Shown one piece after another: positions 6,665 to 8,479 of a stretch of DNA of 8,479 nt. The position numbers and the translations under genes are program-made. The notes below the pieces were generated by a model. That model saw nothing but the letters and a program-made list of their open reading frames with translations. It was not told the origin of the DNA and did not search any database. The stretch is taken from contig JAGQNU010000059.1 of the NCBI GenBank assembly GCA_020427905.1, positions 1-8,479 on the forward strand, in the 5' to 3' direction. Positions within the stretch are counted from its first letter, which is position 1; the number at the start of each line of letters is the position of its first letter. The DNA comes from Candidatus Saccharimonadota bacterium. GTDB taxonomy: Bacteria > Patescibacteriota > Saccharimonadia > Saccharimonadales > UBA7683.

Positions 6665-7489
6665 ATGTTCAAAGATGAGTCTGATCGACAGCACCCAGCA
6701 TCTGCGGTACACTCAATACTAATGGCAAAGGCAGCTAAAACAATCGTCAAGGTGAAAAACTTGACCAAGACATACGATGGCAAAAATGTCGTTGATGGCA
6801 TCAGCTTTGATGTAAAAAAGGGCGAGGTGTTTGGGATCCTTGGACCAAACGGTGCCGGTAAAACAACTACGCTCGAGATGCTTGAGGCACTGCGCAAGAT
6901 TGATGGTGGTGAAGCCTCAATCAACGGTGTTGATGTGGAGCGTAACCCGTACGAGATCCGACGTATTATAGGTGTGCAACCACAGACGCCAAGTTTTCAA
7001 GATAAAACTAAACTCTCTGAGCTACTCGTCTTGTTTGCGGCTGCGTATGGCGAGAAGGTAAATGTCGATGAATTTTTGGCGGACGTGCAGTTACAAGAGA
7101 AGAAGAACAGCTACATCGAGAACCTCTCTGGAGGCCAAAAGCAGCGGTTCTCAATTGCGGCGGCGCTTGTACACAACCCACTCGTCTTCTTCCTGGATGA
7201 GCCTACAACTGGGCTAGATCCGCAGGCGCGGCGCAACCTCTGGGATCTTGTTCGGCAAGTACGCGACAGGGGTGTGACGGTCATCATCACAACGCACTAT
7301 ATGGATGAGGCTGAGGTGCTGTGTGATCGCATCGCCATTATGGATGCAGGCAAGATCGTTAAACTAGACACGCCAAAAAATCTTATTAAACAGTTGCTCG
7401 CAAAAGGTTTTAAAAAAGAGCAGCATGTTGAACAGGCAAACCTTGAGGATGTCTTTATCGACCTGACTGGCAAGGAGCTCCGATCATGA
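6665..7489 (+). CDS. ABC-2 type transporter ATP-binding protein (DrrA/CcmA-like)
   Basis: This cytoplasmic ATPase energises the permease encoded next to it. Motifs, numbered from ATG 6665: Walker A GPNGAGKTT (60-68, K66), Q-loop GVQPQ (Q105), signature LSGGQKQR (154-161), Walker B LVFFLDEP (173-180, catalytic E179), D-loop GLDP, and switch histidine in TTHYMDEAE (H211). All are intact. The C-terminus ANLEDVFIDLTGKELR is the tail typical of drug, lipid or polysaccharide ABC-2 exporters of the DrrA type. The length (274 aa, or 255 from the second start) is only slightly below the usual 300 or so. The start is uncertain: 6665 has a GGGGTGAG site but gives a polar 19-residue leader not usual for the family, whereas ATG 6722 gives MAKAAKTIVKVKNLTKTY, a family-like N-terminus with no SD but with promoter-like boxes just upstream. 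The gene overlaps the permease by ATGA. The substrate cannot be told from sequence. Confidence 0.92.
   Translation: MFKDESDRQHPASAVHSILMAKAAKTIVKVKNLTKTYDGKNVVDGISFDVKKGEVFGILGPNGAGKTTTLEMLEALRKIDGGEASINGVDVERNPYEIRRIIGVQPQTPSFQDKTKLSELLVLFAAAYGEKVNVDEFLADVQLQEKKNSYIENLSGGQKQRFSIAAALVHNPLVFFLDEPTTGLDPQARRNLWDLVRQVRDRGVTVIITTHYMDEAEVLCDRIAIMDAGKIVKLDTPKNLIKQLLAKGFKKEQHVEQANLEDVFIDLTGKELRS
6685..6713 (+). promoter_or_regulatory. Candidate promoter giving a leaderless ABC ATPase transcript
   Basis: TCGACA (6685-6690, one change from TTGACA) and TACACT (6708-6713, two changes from TATAAT) are separated by exactly 17 bases. Transcription would start near 6720, at the in-frame ATG 6722, which lacks an upstream ribosome site. 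The boxes lie inside the first 20 codons if translation begins at 6665, so the two starts are competing explanations. Confidence 0.35.
7472..7477 (+). promoter_or_regulatory. Ribosome binding site of the ABC-2 permease
   Basis: AAGGAG lies 8 bases before ATG 7486, inside the last codons of the ATPase gene. With the ATGA stop/start overlap it indicates coupled synthesis of the transporter subunits. Confidence 0.7.
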
Positions 7490-8479
7490 GAAAGAAGCTT
7501 TTTACCGTCTACACATTTGCACGCGTAAACACCCGTCGGTTCTTTAGGGACAAGACGGCAATATTCTTTACAGTCATGTTCCCATTGATATTTTTGTTTG
7601 TATTCGGTGGGATATTTGGCGGCAGCAACGATACCTCATTTAAAGTAGCGCTGATCAACAACTCAGAGACTGAATTTGCCCAGACGTACGAGAAGCAGGC
7701 AATTAAGAGCAAGCTGCTCAATGTAGATGAGGAGATTGATACTGTCGATAAAGCAGACGAGAAGATGAGTCGCAGTGAGATCGACGCAACCATTATTTTA
7801 CCCACAGATTTCGGAGCAGTAAAAGAGGGCGAGCAGATACCAAGTGGCACCGCAAAGGTGGTGTACGTACAGAACAACGAGCAGGCGGGACAAACACTCA
7901 CCTCCATACTCGAGGGTCAGTTTAAACAGATCAACTCACAATTTGTGACAATCCAGGAGCCGTTTACCGTCACATCTCAGCAGACAAAAAACGAGAGTCT
8001 GTCACGCTTTGATTACACCTTTGCCGGTTTACTTGGCTTCTCAATTATCGGCATCGGTATCTTTGGGCCAATCAATGTGTTCCCTGAGCTGAAGAAGCAA
8101 GGCATCTTGAGGCGCTTCCATACAACCACTCTCAGAGTCTGGCAGTACTTCACAGCGACCATGGCCTCACAAGCAGTTATTGGCCTTGTGTCTGTTGTCG
8201 TGCAGTTTGCGGTGGCTATCACAATCTTCAAACTCAACGTAGTCGGCAACTATCTTGAGCTGACCATCTTCTTGATCTTGAGTATTGTGACGATACTTGG
8301 TATCGGTCTGGCAGTTGGTGGTTGGGCCAAAAATGAGCGCCAAGCAGCACCGCTCGCCAACTTAATTGTGTTCCCAATGATGTTCCTCTCTGGCACATTC
8401 TTCCCGCGCTTCTTAATGCCTGAATGGCTTCAGAATGCATCTGGCTTACTCCCACTTACTCCTGTAATCGATGGCATTA
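7486..8479 (+). CDS. ABC-2 type transporter permease (3' end cut off by window)
   Basis: The frame is open from ATG 7486 (overlapping the ATPase stop as ATGA) to the end of the window, giving 331 visible residues. The layout is typical of the ABC-2 membrane family: a cytoplasmic, basic N-terminus (RRFFRDKTA), helix 1 at about 24-44 (IFFTVMFPLIFLFVFGG), a large external domain at about 46-178 rich in Glu/Gln/Lys, then a cluster of helices beginning at about 180 (FAGLLGFSIIGIGIFGPINVF), 225, 255 and 285. The cytoplasmic loop ELKKQGILRRFHTTTLRVWQ matches the conserved E-x-x-G-x-L-R-R-x segment that contacts the ATPase. LSGTFFP and LLPLTPVIDGI match the family's late conserved region. Full length is usually about 370 residues, so one helix and about 40 residues are probably missing. 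It forms the membrane part of the exporter; the substrate is unknown (drug, lipid or peptide). Confidence 0.9.
   Translation, partial: MRKKLFTVYTFARVNTRRFFRDKTAIFFTVMFPLIFLFVFGGIFGGSNDTSFKVALINNSETEFAQTYEKQAIKSKLLNVDEEIDTVDKADEKMSRSEIDATIILPTDFGAVKEGEQIPSGTAKVVYVQNNEQAGQTLTSILEGQFKQINSQFVTIQEPFTVTSQQTKNESLSRFDYTFAGLLGFSIIGIGIFGPINVFPELKKQGILRRFHTTTLRVWQYFTATMASQAVIGLVSVVVQFAVAITIFKLNVVGNYLELTIFLILSIVTILGIGLAVGGWAKNERQAAPLANLIVFPMMFLSGTFFPRFLMPEWLQNASGLLPLTPVIDGI

Noticed and set aside
8234..8455. Minus-strand open frame near the right edge
   Set aside because: It lies opposite the ABC-2 permease, whose plus-strand frame matches the family throughout.

Overview
The window is a compact, entirely plus-strand stretch of a bacterial genome, with almost no intergenic DNA. 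The composition is balanced, start codons are ATG and TTG, and TGA is read as a stop (end of the ABC ATPase gene). The surface proteins combine beta-helix repeats, DUF11-type repeats, a lamin-tail/CotH-kinase protein and a sortase-like C-terminus, next to a DrrAB-type ABC exporter. This suggests a monoderm bacterium. A Patescibacteria/CPR lineage such as Saccharibacteria is my best guess, but no rRNA or other marker is present to prove it.

Left part (1-2268): a secreted protein cut off at its N-terminus by the window edge. It has a lamin-tail domain, an Ig-like linker, a CotH-type atypical protein kinase domain with its key motifs intact, and a second lamin-tail-like domain at the C-terminus. 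Centre (2307-6050): a giant (1247 aa) cell-surface protein with a signal peptide, a right-handed beta-helix, three DUF11-like modules of about 175 residues each carrying one cysteine pair, and an LSSTG-plus-membrane-helix tail resembling a sortase signal. It is followed 3 bases later by a 188-aa protein with one N-terminal membrane anchor and two extracytoplasmic cysteines (6054-6620).

Right part (6665-8479): a DrrA/CcmA-type ABC ATPase, then, overlapping it by ATGA, an ABC-2 permease that runs off the right edge. A 44-base gap with two small hairpins separates this transporter from the surface genes. The ATPase start is ambiguous between an SD-led ATG (6665) and a possible leaderless ATG (6722).

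Working picture (inference): the first three genes form a cell-envelope module, in which a secreted CotH-like kinase sits beside a large wall-anchored adhesin-like protein and a small membrane protein. The ABC exporter is probably a separate, general small-molecule or lipid exporter. The most interesting points are the possible extracellular kinase/substrate pairing, the cysteine-paired DUF11 repeats, the non-canonical sorting motif and the leaderless-promoter question. No mobile elements, CRISPR arrays or RNA genes were seen.
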